This document shows, in pieces, positions 12,101 to 21,831 of a stretch of 64,000 nt of DNA; within the stretch, counting starts at the first letter, position 1; each line of letters starts with the position of its first letter. Source of the stretch: Ophioderma brevispina (taxonomy: Eukaryota > Echinodermata > Ophiuroidea > Amphilepidida > Ophiodermatidae); the NCBI GenBank assembly GCA_023653785.1, contig JAMKCH010088378.1, forward strand, positions 1 through 64,000, written 5' to 3'. The notes beneath the pieces are model-generated. The model saw only the letters and a program-made list of their open reading frames with translations. It did not search any database and was not told the origin of the DNA. The translations under genes were made by a program, and so were the position numbers.

Positions 12101-14519
12101 TATTTTTAGGAAATCAGTATTATTATCTTAAAAATAAAACATAAAAGATTCAACTGCAGAGAATTTTGCCTTAGGATCTTTTTTTTTTCAAAGACGTCAT
12201 ATAAAGGTGCACCTGAATATTTTTAGAAGTTCAAGTTTTAAACTAATGCAATACTTACTTTAAAATATCTCCACCTGAAAGAGTGGAGCGTAAAATGTAT
12301 TTCCTTGTACAAAGTTGTGAATTTATGAAATATTTTATATTGAAACATAGGCAATTTAAATCTCTCAGCATAACAGAAGTCCTGTATATTGAATCCTAAT
12401 CCTAAATAGACTGAAGAGGAATCTCTCATTTCCAATGAACATTTATATAGTTTTACTGATCTGCTGATGTTCATCAAATAGACCTGTGTAGTATACAAAT
12501 ACTACATGGTTGGAGGGNNNNNNNNNNNNNNNNNNNNNNNNNNNNNNNNNNNNNNNNNNNNNNNNNNNNNNNNNNNNNNNNNNNNNNNNNNNNNNNNNNN
12601 NNNNNNNNNNNNNNNNNNNNNNNNNNNNNNNNNNNNNNNNNNNNNNNNNNNNNNNNNNNNNNNNNNNNNNNNNNNNNNNNNNNNNNNNNNNNNNNNNNNN
12701 NNNNNNNNNNNNNNNNNNNNNNNNNNNNNNNNNNNNNNNNNNNNNNNNNNNNNNNNNNNNNNNNNNNNNNNNNNNNNNNNNNNNNNNNNNNNNNNNNNNN
12801 NNNNNNNNNNNNNNNNNNNNNNNNNNNNNNNNNNNNNNNNNNNNNNNNNNNNNNNNNNNNNNNNNNNNNNNNNNNNNNNNNNNNNNNNNNNNNNNNNNNN
12901 NNNNNNNNNNNNNNNNNNNNNNNNNNNNNNNNNNNNNNNNNNCTTATTCTAGAGTGTACCTACACAATGTAAGCACTGACTGGAAATTTAATTCACTGGA
13001 AGTAGTGGTTTCTGAAATCTGGCAAAGACTATTTTGACCATTTTATTACAAAACTTGTCTACAGATTTGATGTCATTTTGTTCAAGTGTAAATTTAAATT
13101 TTCAATTTTATGATACTGTAATTCATCACAAAGATATTACATTCTAAAATAACAAGGAATATTAAAAAAAATATTAAAAATGTAAACATTTCTATACTTT
13201 GTCTCATCTAAAGTTGAAGGTGACGTCATTATGCGTCTTAGCATTCCCACTAGCGTCTCGATCGTGCCGCCTTTATTCGCGTGCGTATCATGCCCTGATT
13301 CCAAGCATAGCGCGCGCGATTCATGGGTGCGCAACATAAAAGTCGCAGTGACGTCACCTTCAACTTAAGATGACACAAACTATATACTCTGTCCAGCTCG
13401 AAGTATGAAGTAGCGACGCGGGCGTATACATTGTACCGACTTTCAGCGCGCGCGTACGCAAAGCACAAGAGCACTACAACTGAAAGACGGCACTGGGTAT
13501 ACGCGCGCGTCGTCACTCCATACTTCAGACAAGACAAAGTATAGCTGTACTAGCTACTTGTATTTTTAGGAAATCAGTATTATTATCTTAAAAATAAAAC
13601 ATAAAAGATTCAACTGCAGAGAATTTTGCCTTAGGATCTTTTTTTTTTCAAAGACGTCATATAAAGGTGCACCTGAATATTTTTAGAAGTTCAAGTTTTA
13701 AACTAATGCAATACTTACTTTAAAATATCTCCACCTGAAAGAGTGAAGCGTAAAATGTATTTCCTTATACAAAGTTGTGAATTTATGAAATATTTTATAT
13801 TGAAACATAGGCAATTTAAATCTCTCAGCATAACAGAAGTCCTTTATATTGAATCCTAATCCTAAATAGACTGAAGAGGAATCTCTCATTTCCAATGAAC
13901 ATTTATATAGTTTTACTGATCTGCTGATGTTCATCAAATAGACCTGTGTAGAAGTAATTATATTCCGGCTACAACGGTGAAGAATAGGGTACTCAATTCA
14001 ATACTCCTAACGCAACATTAGTTTTACGCTTTATTCCGTTATCGTCCATGGAGCCCGGACTGTGGCTCCCGGCGGACTATAATTATTACTTTCACACCGG
14101 TTATAGCAATATTTGTAAACATGTTAGGGCCTGCTACCTTGAAGTAACACATTGGATAATTGTCATTGTTGGAGTTTACTACTATGGGGCATAAGTTTTC
14201 ATAGGAGTCAATTGACAAGCAACAAAAGAAGTGACTTTGGATGTTAAATGTACAGCCAAATATCATAACCTACAAACCGTCAGGAATGCCCGACGTTTTA
14301 GCTCTCATAATAGAATAACTTACCGCCATTTTCTGATATAGGTACAGCCTGTGGCACACCTCCAACAGTCACTTCAACAGGCTCTGGTTCTTCCGCTACA
14401 AAAGTAACCACTGTCAACACCAACGTCCCCCCTGCAATAGCTCCAACAGCAGCTATTAAGATGAGAGTCAGGCATACAACCCCACCATTTAGTTCCTGGG
14501 TATGTTTGTTCTCGCCCAT
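3082..14519 (-). CDS. Membrane-anchored extracellular solute-binding (SBP_bac_3-like) protein, eight exons
   Basis: Join, minus strand: 14519-14324, 10355-10259, 8978-8926, 8019-7906, 6789-6590, 5628-5551, 4537-4327, 3119-3082. All seven introns are GT-AG and every phase agrees (1,2,1,1,0,0,1). Total is 987 nt, about 328 residues. Seen: residues 13-41 form one hydrophobic helix; a lysine in the short N-tail suggests a type II protein with the C-terminal domain outside. Residues about 90-325 follow the family-3 solute-binding order: [16 protein letters not shown]...[32 protein letters not shown]. Known: this fold binds amino acids or similar small ligands in bacteria and in glutamate-receptor S1S2 domains. 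Here nothing interrupts the lobes with pore helices, so it is not a channel subunit. Inferred role: ligand capture at the cell surface; ligand unknown. The ATG has A at -3 and G at +4, with an in-frame TGA 15 nt upstream. Confidence 0.85.
3410..3660 (+). repeat. Dispersed repeat C, copy 1
   Basis: Shares GGATACAAATTTCTCT, GAGAACGTTTC, CACGATAGAAAATACTAAATC and CAGCTTATTCGCTTCAG with 62500-62765 in the same orientation, and its first half with 5890-6030 inverted. Contains many stops. Lies upstream of (plus sense) exon 7 of the SBP-like gene, in its last intron. Confidence 0.6.
4327..4537 (-). CDS. SBP-like gene exon 7: lobe 2 and return to lobe 1
   Basis: Acceptor CACTTTTCAG, donor GTAAGT. 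It encodes residues 247-316 from [10 protein letters not shown] through [19 protein letters not shown] to [17 protein letters not shown]. The [11 protein letters not shown] and 'W...L' segments fit the C-terminal helices of the binding domain. At the position where many amino-acid binders carry an aspartate (DAxxxD), this protein has Ser253, which argues against a standard alpha-amino group contact. Confidence 0.83.
5105..5420 (-). mobile_element. tRNA-derived SINE
   Basis: On the minus strand the 5' part resembles a tRNA: box A-like TGGATCAGCGCT (5402-5391) and box B-like GGGTTCGAGCCC (5374-5363). It is followed by CTTGGGCAAGGCACTTTATC, a phrase shared by several metazoan SINE families. The 3' part (5105-5290) recurs at 13952-14105. 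Confidence 0.7.
5551..5628 (-). CDS. SBP-like gene exon 6: lobe 2
   Basis: A 78-nt, 26-codon phase-0 exon. It is preceded by an uninterrupted T-run ending in CAG and followed by GTATTA. It encodes [15 protein letters not shown] and then [11 protein letters not shown]. The 'al..G.vDA' block of the family is split exactly between this exon (DGE) and the next (VDAAF). Confidence 0.82.
5890..6030 (-). repeat. Dispersed repeat C, copy 2 (inverted)
   Basis: Reverse complement reads GGATACAGATTTCTCTAAAT, ACCTACCGAGAACGTTTCG and GAAAACCAAAAACTAAACTA, matching 3415-3515 closely. It lies in intron 5 of the SBP-like gene. Confidence 0.6.
6095..6112 (+). repeat. (AATC)n microsatellite
   Basis: CAATCAATCAATCAATCAAT, about five units, in intron 5 of the SBP-like gene. 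Confidence 0.85.
6246..6530 (+). repeat. (GGAT)n-derived satellite-like tract
   Basis: About 285 bp of ATGGATGGATG / GTGCGGATGGATG variants. On the minus strand this gives the artificial reading HPSIHPSVHPF-type repeats. No gene. It ends some 60 bp beyond the exon 5 donor, in intron 5 of the SBP-like gene. Confidence 0.85.
6590..6789 (-). CDS. SBP-like gene exon 5: ITxxR motif and DLTGKKIGF hinge
   Basis: The longest run of recognisable family sequence, residues 154-220. It begins [18 protein letters not shown]. Arg161 sits where family members and glutamate receptors place the arginine that grips the ligand alpha-carboxylate. Later [16 protein letters not shown] matches the 'DLkGKkvgv..G' hinge block that opens lobe 2. 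The donor is GTAATA and leaves phase 0. Confidence 0.86.
7906..8019 (-). CDS. SBP-like gene exon 4: lobe 1, cysteine pair
   Basis: The acceptor is TTTTCAACCCGCAG and the donor GTATGT. It completes [12 protein letters not shown] and runs to [11 protein letters not shown], residues 116-153. The final G(W)FDA pattern corresponds to the 'L..G.fDa' block that precedes the ITxxR motif in this family. Cys117 and Cys123 could form an extracellular disulfide. Confidence 0.82.
8926..8978 (-). CDS. SBP-like gene exon 3: ligand-domain lobe 1 core
   Basis: A small 53-nt exon between TTTTCTTGTAG and GTATGT. It encodes [17 protein letters not shown]. The G(F/L)xxDVIEA pattern is the usual first conserved block of family-3 solute-binding proteins. 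Phase in 2, phase out 1; both match the neighbouring exons. Confidence 0.82.
9785..9997 (+). mobile_element. Hairpin element with CACTGCAAAAACAGTG ends
   Basis: Terminal CACTGCAAAAACAGTG is repeated inverted as CACTGTTTTTGCAGTG at the other end, flanked by TA on both sides. Internal TTTCTAAACAC and TTTAGAAA phrases repeat in both orientations, so most of the element can fold on itself. ACACTGCAAAAAATG at 21153 may be a fragment of a related end. Confidence 0.7.
10259..10355 (-). CDS. SBP-like gene exon 2: linker and first strand of the binding domain
   Basis: The acceptor is a pyrimidine-rich tract ending TTTCAG and the donor is GTGAGT. It encodes residues 66-97, including a [16 protein letters not shown] stretch. 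This strongly acidic, tyrosine-rich segment probably leads into the first beta strand of lobe 1. The TTAA transposon at 10392-10960 ends only about 36 bp upstream of the acceptor, so the branch-point region of this intron lies at or inside the transposon boundary. Confidence 0.8.
10392..10960 (+). mobile_element. TTAA element with roughly 110-bp terminal inverted repeats
   Basis: Flanked by TTAA (10388-10391, 10961-10964). The left arm contains CAGATATAATGAAATGGACA and GAAATCACTTCCACAA. The right arm, reversed, contains CAGACATAATGAAAAGGACC and GAAATCACTTCCACAA, then a shared TTTACATT.TGTAAAAA. It sits in intron 1 of the SBP-like gene, next to exon 2. Nothing coding. Confidence 0.75.
11924..12082 (+). 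mobile_element. CpG-rich hairpin element, copy 1
   Basis: The left arm begins ATACTCTGTCCAGCTCGAAG and runs through GTATGAAGTAGCGACGCGGG. The right arm, reversed, is ATACTTTGTCTTGTCTGAAG then GTATGAAGTGACGACGCGCG. The loop has its own inverted CTTTCAG / CTGAAAG. CG dinucleotides are strongly concentrated here relative to the AT-rich surroundings. Confidence 0.7.
11924..12491 (+). repeat. 568-bp duplicated block, left copy
   Basis: Repeats at 13384-13951 with a constant offset of 1460 bp. Only about six substitutions were seen by eye (roughly 99% identity). Ends just before the run of N. It begins with the CpG-rich hairpin element and continues into AT-rich sequence. Confidence 0.9.
12518..12942. 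other. Assembly gap (N run, 425 bp)
   Basis: Undetermined bases. Sits in intron 1 of the SBP-like gene between the two copies of the duplicated block. Confidence 1.
13193..13384 (+). mobile_element. Hairpin element directly adjoining the duplication
   Basis: Arms TATACTTTGTCTCATCTAAA...GAAGGTGACGTCA and, reversed, GTTTGTGTCATCTTAAG...GAAGGTGACGTCA. Each arm is about 40 bp, around a CG-rich centre. Its right end meets the start of the duplicated block. Confidence 0.65.
13384..13542 (+). mobile_element. CpG-rich hairpin element, copy 2 (within the duplication)
   Basis: Same as 11924-12082 apart from two visible substitutions (AAGCGCAC to AAGAGCAC, CACTTCAT to CACTCCAT). Carried in the 568-bp duplicated block rather than being an independent insertion. 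Confidence 0.7.
13384..13951 (+). repeat. 568-bp duplicated block, right copy
   Basis: See the left copy. Lies beyond the N gap. It may be a recent tandem duplication or an artefact of merging two haplotypes at a poorly assembled spot. It lies within intron 1 of the SBP-like gene. Confidence 0.9.
13952..14105 (-). mobile_element. Truncated copy of the SINE, 3' part
   Basis: Matches 5105-5280 in the same orientation: GTAGAAGTAATTAT, AACGCAACATTAG, ACGCTTTATTCCGTTATCGT, GGAGCCC.GGACT.TGGCTCCC, TTTCACACCGGT. It has no tRNA-like head. It abuts the end of the 568-bp duplicated block. Confidence 0.65.
14324..14519 (-). CDS. SBP-like gene exon 1: start codon and membrane anchor
   Basis: Starts ATGGGCGAGAAC and encodes residues 1-65. 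An eleven-residue polar tail is followed by a long hydrophobic stretch rich in Leu, Val, Ala and Gly ([18 protein letters not shown] and onward), then an acidic, proline-containing linker (AEEPEPVEV). There is no Ala-x-Ala type cleavage site directly after the core, so a retained signal anchor is more likely than a cleaved signal peptide. It ends in phase 1 at a GTAAGT donor. Confidence 0.85.
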
Positions 14520-16555
14520 GATTAGAAACTTTCAAATAATATAATGCTATGAATTTACAACCATCAGAAAATTGTTGTTACAGCGTATGGCATCAAGCTC
14601 AGGTATGCTAGGGTTTTGTCAAAAATTAATGGACCAGTGCACAAAAACGTAGTAAAGGGTCAAGTATATACGTAGTACACTAAAATCAAAACAGACAGTT
14701 TTGACTGACACAATCATTGAAATGGCTTTTAATTTTCAAAATAACCTTGATTAATTTGAATAATTACTTATGATTATGTTAATATGACGATCGATCACAA
14801 GTTCATCCACACTAGAGTATTTATGAATTTCATTAAAACCAAATTTGGGATAGTTTCCTAAATATCTATAATTGTTAGTACCTAGATATCTAGTACATGG
14901 TTTAATATGGTTTCGCATACTGACCTTTTTGGTAAGTAAATGGCTTTGTTTTGGAGATAATTCGGTTGGAGTACTTAGGGATCGCCCCTTTCCATATTCG
15001 CGGGAATATCAATGGAAAAAATGTATTTAAATGATTTTACATACCCCTATCTGTTTTTAAAAATCATAATCGCAAAATATAAATTAACAGTTTTATATAT
15101 TTTCAGCAAACAGAAACGTCATGACTGTGCAAGACAACTAGATTTCCAATCCCTGTACAAACCTGTGTAGATTTTTAAACAGAGGCGTTAAATAACGAGA
15201 TGCTTCCAAAGTAAAATTGTACCGAATGTAATTAGTATACATCATCTCCTTAAATGCCAACAGCAATAAAGCAATTATTAGAATCCACTGCTCCTGAGAA
15301 ATTGTGGACACAAGTTTGAGCCAATTTTGAGGCATTTCCGAATGTCTCAAAGTCAATAACCTTCATTTAATCTAAAGAGTATAATGATTGTCGCATTTAT
15401 GTTGATCTCTTTAGACTCTTCGAGATAATTAGTTCGGGAAAGTAGCGATACACAGAACCTCCTATACACTAACAGGGTGCCTATTTTAGAAATAATAGAT
15501 ATACATTTAAATGGAAAAACGGATGCGTCGGTGTGGTCTAAACGCATAGTGAAGCACTAAATCTAATAACAAATCTCAAGGTAATTTAGCTTATATGTTA
15601 TTTGATGACTTACTGTTTTCAAAACATCAACAAATAGGGTTGTATAAGCAATCTGGTGATGGCGTACCCTAAAAGGCTGACATTTAATGTCACATTGGCT
15701 ATTTCTTTACAGTACATACACTACAAATCTATGTGCACAATTCAAACTTTGAATTGTATATCTGTGTAACCACTTTGTACATATCACTGATCGCTCGTTT
15801 ATCTAACCTTATTTTCATGATCTATACCCCATATTCCTTTCCCTCTGTCATTTTTCCTTTGGTTGTACCTTCTCTCCCTCCTCCACTCCTCTCTCTTTCT
15901 CAATCCGTCTCCACTCTCCCTCAAACAAAAATAAACAAAAGAAAATATAGCCTATAAAATTGTCCTAGATCGAATTAGTCAAATTTACTTATATAGCCCA
16001 TGACATATTAGAGCAACTTATACTGCATTATGTCTGTGTAGATAGGCTTTGAAAATTTTAGACAAACGGAACTTGTGTTTTACCAATCTTATACATAAAT
16101 GCAGTACCAAAACGTCAAGGTCACACAGAATTGAGGTTTAAATTATATTGGTGTTTATTGAACCAAAAAGCATGACAAACATTTGCAATCCAGGTAAGAG
16201 TGGTAAGAGCCTGACTCTTGGTCATGAAAAATGGCAACACTGTTTTTCCAGGTTCGCTTAATACGGTTCGGAGGTTTGTTCACAGTTTCTCTACTTTTTA
16301 TATTTTGTATAAAGAACAAATAACTTGTCTAGGTCAATAAGCAGATTTTGACCGGTATTCATAACAAAATAGTCCCACCTTACTTGATTTGAAATGAATA
16401 GCTTACAAGCTTTGTGGCATAAATCTCGTTAAAGCGTGTGTGTAAAAGGCATAAGATAATATTAACCGTCAGCAAATTTCGAATCTTACTCTGTCAGACA
16501 TGGGGCGCCACAATATCCCTTTCTGATATTACACTTGTCAGGTGGCGTTTCCCAG
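14520..16555. other. Upstream region of the SBP-like gene; no other gene seen
   Basis: AT-rich. It should hold the promoter of the minus-strand gene, but I see no clear TATA/Inr pair. Pyrimidine-rich stretch at 15830-15920. Confidence 0.5.
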
Positions 16556-16559
16556 TTAA

Positions 16560-16860
16560 AGGGCATCACCCGATCCTCAGCTACCCCCACCTTTCACACC
16601 ATCAAACCTGAGATTTTGGTACAAATGAAAGCTTGTATTTTTCTCATCTCACCTGAAAGATATTTCGACTGACTTCTTTCCCGTTCAGCTGCTGCAGAAA
16701 TATGGTCTGTTTACGGTAACCGGAAAATAGTTTGTACATGGGCTATTGTAATACACACAAAATGGTATTTCGGATTAAAAGTTTGGAATTGGAAGCATTT
16801 TGGTGATGGCCCTTCCTCCGAAACAGAGAAAAATATATGTTGTAATTGGATGGGTCACCT
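16560..16860 (+). mobile_element. TTAA element, family A, copy 1
   Basis: TTAA at 16556-16559 and 16861-16864. Ends AGGGCATCACCCGATCC and GGATGGGTCACCT are imperfect inverted repeats. The interior shares CCTGAGATTTTGGTAC, TATGGT.TGTTTAC.GTAACC and GTAATACACACAA with the copy at 27425. No ORF of its own. Confidence 0.78.
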
Positions 16861-16864
16861 TTAA

Positions 16865-19800
16865 TATACATGACATGGGCGTACGCGTTACTATTCGCGT
16901 GAACTACGCCTACGTGCAGTCCTACGGTGCGTTGTTTTGGCGGGGAAATAGCGTACATAGCAATGTCGGGACGTGTAACTGCCATTTGCGTGGCTTGTAC
17001 TTTTACATGAAATGTTAGAATCTGCTGTTTGATTGATTCGTAAACAAAACAAATTTCCCATGGTAACTTAATAAACTTTCTAAAACATTGATGGATGTGC
17101 GGCGGAACGGATTTGAAAATGAGGAGACTGACTTTGAAATTGTAATTTTGACCATCGTGTTGTATGCATTACTTATTCAAGTAATGTGTACTAGGCCCCT
17201 ATTTAAAAACAAACAAACAAACAAAAACAAACAAACAAATATCAGGGTTTCTGAGAAAAATTCTTTTAGACATACGGAGATTTTGTTTGAACTGAACGTG
17301 TGCAATTGCTACATATCTTGACAAACTTTTGAAATTCTTATACTTAAGCACCAATCAAGTGTAATTAAGTGTCGCCCATATCAGCAGGCTCTCTATCTCT
17401 CAGTGATCGTCCAGAAGTTGACCAAGTACTAGGCATATTAAGAGTATTAAGGCTGCAATACGCGCCTCAGTGCACCATCTACGACCTTGTAAACGTGTAT
17501 AACTGTAAGGCTACAACTCGTTATTTCCAATGGTACATAATCATATACATGCAAAAGCAATATTGAACACTTGACAGGTAACAGTGTATTATTGGTTAAA
17601 GTTCCTTGTTTTTATTTCGAAAAACACTTATGTCTACATTTAAAATCACAGAGATCACTTCAATGGTCTCTCCAATGATGGCGTGACTGCAGTGGTCACT
17701 CGAACAAAAGTGACATTTTATTCTCTTCGAAATTAGTGGCGTTCATTAAATTTTCTCTTTAGAAAGAGTACAATTTCACTGATTCTGTAATCTCTCCAAA
17801 AGAGTAAAATGTTACTCTTCTGGCATTTAGATAATAGGGTTTATGGTTAGGGTTAGAGTTTAGGGTTTCGGGTTAGCAATATGACTATAGTCAGGATTTT
17901 TGTGAAGTTGATTCTATCTTCTGTATAATGTACATAGTTAAAATAACCATATATATCAATACCATGTGAAATCTTACACATATACCGAACTTTGTCAGTC
18001 TTTCTACAACGTGTTTCATGCTCTGTTGAACATAATTTACCCTATATAGTACTTTAGCGATTATTATTATCATTATTTTTGTGTTAATATACAAACAAGG
18101 CTGAATATATTAAGTATGGAGTTTCACTAAATAGAGTCCATGCTGTTGAGCTCTATCGATTAGATTATGTTTCGTCGATTTATATCGGATAAGTATAACC
18201 GTTGTCATGCAACTCCTACATGCAGGCCTAGATTATTTATTGTAATGGGTAAATTTAAAATGTATTAGTACTTTATAATATTGGTATTCGTAAGAAGTTT
18301 TAAGGCCGGTTGTGAAGCCTTTCAAGATTGACGTTCTTTTTCCCTCAGTTTATGGAGATTATAGGGTAGGGTATTTCGTTTTAATTTTTTTAATTGACAG
18401 ATCGCTATATTGCATTTAATGTTGAAGTAAACTATTTATTTTCTTAAATTACATGACACTAAGATTAAAACCTTCTCCCTACATAGCTATTACATATACC
18501 ATTTCATTGAGGTTAGATGTAGTTTAATTTCGATGCATTTGAAGAAAATTGAATCAATATTATTTTTAACGATTTTTAATTTTGATTTTGAATTGAATTT
18601 GAATTTAAATGTTTTTAAATTGACAAGGATTGGATTTTAATTTGAATCCAAATACTATCTATAGGATCAGTTTTGGATTAGAATTTAATATTTTTTTGCG
18701 TCGGATTTAAATCCGATAATTTTGATCTGGCTAAACTTGTAAGTCAAATGATAATATTATTATGATTGTTTCATATCCATATTTGGGCCATAATCACCTT
18801 TTGACTGCACTGCACTCTCAGTGGACATTTGTGGCACGACCAATGAATATGCCCTGTCTTTTAACCAAGAAACTTTAGATATTCAACACTTTAAAGAGAT
18901 ACCCCGATTAAAGTCAATTTAAGAAGTCAAGTCATATATCATTTATAAATTAATCCTATTTAAAAATAATTTCATACAATATTGCTACAGATATAAGCAT
19001 CATTTGCAACTTTGCCCTGCAAGAGACACTGAATGCATTTGAATGCACTGTCAAATCAAATATTGAAAGGTATCGATTTGAGCATTTTCTCACCCCTAAG
19101 TAATTTTACATGGGTTTCTATGAAAAAATGAAATATACTTCTGAGACTCGGTTTTTTTGATCAATGACTTCTTCCTCAATGGCAGCAAAAGTGTGGATTT
19201 GGTGGTTTTGTCCACCTTTGAGCAAACAGAATTTTGATCACATGGTTTTACGCAAATACTCCATTTACAATTGATGTTAATGAGAATTTTCAACTTGGCA
19301 GTTGGGAACGGCAATTTACATCATTTTGTTTTTATCCCAAATGACTTTAAATAGGATTAATTTAAATATTATGGATCAATTGCACTTGCGAGAGTAACTG
19401 CCATAATTGACAATTCCACGAATACACTAAAATTAAAGTACTCCTGTACACCAATAACATCAAAAAATTACAATTTTGGTAAAAAATGGAACTACGTCAC
19501 CACTGGCCTGTGATCATGAGGTCATAGGTAGGAAACAGCTAGTCGTATCACACAAAGGTGACATACTTTACTTCTTAAGTTCAGATGTTCCATTTCTTTG
19601 TCTATCATGACATTGTACAATACAATGCCTATCATGACATTGTATTGTACTTCAAATGGCGTGATGTTACTAATTTTGAGGCTGCGATAAAAAGAGCAAG
19701 CAGTGACTCACAACAGGTTGAGCACATTTTGGGACCTTTTTGTTCATACCATCACCTATAGAAAACATTTCTCAGATAAATTATTTTCTGGAATTATTGT

Positions 19801-20167
19801 AAGCTTGCTTCTAATACCAAAATCTCTTTGTTGAGTGGCAGCCGGAGTAAAGAAACTGCGAGTCCCCCATGCCAAAGATTATCTGCCCATGAGAGAGTGT
19901 CCCAGCTACTATGTCAACATGAACGGAATAAAGGTAGCTTTTGATTTGTTAGCTTATCGCTCATTAATATTAATGGAACACAAATGCGCTTTAATCGCAA
20001 TGCAGTGCGACACAATTTTCAGCATACGTGTAGTTGTTCATGCACAGCATATTGGAGTGTACTTCGCTCATGGGTAAAAAGGAAGGAAAGAAAGACAAAT
20101 AAGTAAAAGAACATATAATAATAGAAACAAAACTCTAACGCCTATAATTGTATTATACCAATAATGT
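16865..20167. other. Long stretch without a recognised gene
   Basis: Short open frames only. A TTAGGGTTTAGGG-like phrase at 17826-17876 is telomere-like but short. 18530-18720 is very AT-rich. ACAATGCCTATCATGACATT repeats a phrase at 19605-19650. Confidence 0.5.
17209..17239 (+). repeat. (AAAC)n microsatellite
   Basis: AAACAAACAAACAAAAACAA followed by more of the same; a short simple repeat. Confidence 0.8.
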
Positions 20168-20171
20168 TTAA

Positions 20172-20700
20172 AGAGACACTGGCACATTTGAAAAATAGTG
20201 CGCCCTCAAGATTTTTCAAAATCGATATTTTTGCATGGCTGTACGGCTTTTATATACAAAAGCCCTCACCCGAAATGATTAAGACCAAACCAGCTTCCTT
20301 ATGGGTAAACAGAACGATTTTATAATTTAGCGTCGCCGGCGACGTTAAATTCAGCAGACGACGAAAATGGCGTTTAACACAAGAACACGCACGCCATATG
20401 CACGTTTCCCACGCTATGCACACTGTTTGATCGGTCTATAACCTTTGTGGTTTTAATATCAGTGAGTACGAGTCAAAAATATTCATGTAATATACACATT
20501 TGTTGATTAAAGTTATGGAAAACTTAAAAGTTGGCCTACAAATTACCTGGATGTATTTATTCTCATATCAATGTCCCTATCTGTTTTGGGGTATGTTATT
20601 TTTATGTGTAAAATATATCTCTGTTCTTCCAATGGCCTAACTATCATTTGAGAGCAAATTGAAGAAATTTCATATTTTGTGAAAATGTGCCAGTGCCGCT
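20172..20700 (+). mobile_element. TTAA element, 529 bp
   Basis: TTAA at 20168-20171 and 20701-20704. Ends AGAGACACTGGCACATTTG and, reversed, AGCGGCACTGGCACATTTT. The interior holds CG-rich AGCGTCGCCGGCGACG (20330-20345), a near-perfect palindrome. No coding potential. Confidence 0.78.
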
Positions 20701-20704
20701 TTAA

Positions 20705-21831
20705 GCTTTGTCAATCAGAATTACACGATAGGCATGTACATACTATTACAGACCCACAATATAACACTTGTGCTGCCAAGGGTTTCCTAGGAACCCACAC
20801 ACTACATTTTGCCAGTTTTACGACCAACGATATACTTTTTCCGACTCATATTTTTTGTATTTGTGTAACTTTCGGATACGCATCTTTTCATGAAAAAAAT
20901 GTTAAAATCCATCACCCCGTTAATTAGATAATTAGTGGGGGTCCCTAGGAACCCCCTTTGTCCACCAACGGGAGTGTCAGTAAAAATATTAATTAAAACA
21001 AGTAATTATGATTTTTTCCTGTTTAAGTATTCCTGTAAGTAAACAATAAATAATAATATAAAATCCAGTTACCCTTTATATGCTGATAGCGATCACTTTG
21101 CTTTTGCCATATTTCCATCCCGCCACTGTACAAACCAATGGGAAAGTTACACTGCAAAAAATGCCACCTACCAAATATGACGAATTAAAATGACCTCATT
21201 TTTGTTCAATATAGGAATGTTGAACCTTTTACAACACATATTAACAACTTTTATTTCTTTCCACTCCACATATTGTGATAAGTCCGTGTTTTAGTTTGTG
21301 TTCCTTTTTTCCGAATTTGAAACTAATGTATTGCCCCTAATTTTTAGATTTCTTTGTGGGATTTTATTGCTCAATTATTTCTTGTTTATGGCCCATTGGC
21401 CCTGTATGTGTGGTATAAATTTCATGCAAAATTCCTTTGGGAAAGTGGTTTCCGTGGAGGTTACCTATAGCAGGGAATAGCAATAATACAAAATAGTAGG
21501 CCTATGGAATGTTGCGGCATAACTAATAAAGCCAAGTGGAGGCGCTCTTTCATCTTTTTGTGTAGTGCTTCTTGTGTAGGACTGGCGTGATTGCCTGTCT
21601 GTGCATGGACTATACACACGTGGCATTGAACGTAATATTCTTGTGTTCGATCAAATTCCACTTTCTTGGCACAAGTACACATCTATGGCACGCCATCAGA
21701 AACATAATGTATAGGGACAACGCGTTGCTTTCGAAAACTACGCGTTAATTAAATGCAGCAAATATTATAGCTTTAGCAGGTTGGTAACGTGTTGATTTCG
21801 TATATGTACTAAAGCAACGCGTTGCTTTCAT
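20705..21831. other. No gene seen
   Basis: Contains GGGGGTCCCTAGGAACCCCC (20936-20955), a small palindrome followed by CACCAACGGGAGTG. That phrase also occurs at position 22, so it is repeat-derived. Confidence 0.5.

Noticed and set aside
12506..13037. Open frames across the N run
   Set aside because: Consist of undetermined codons.
3082..14519. Bacterial contamination as the source of the solute-binding domain
   Set aside because: The domain is split by seven GT-AG introns with consistent phases and the introns hold the same animal repeats as the rest of the window.
3082..14519. Ionotropic glutamate receptor
   Set aside because: The two lobes run on without the M1-pore-M3 segments and no M4 follows; only one N-terminal helix is present.
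17826..17876. Interstitial telomere repeat
   Set aside because: Only a few irregular TTAGGGTT-like units; too short and degenerate to call.
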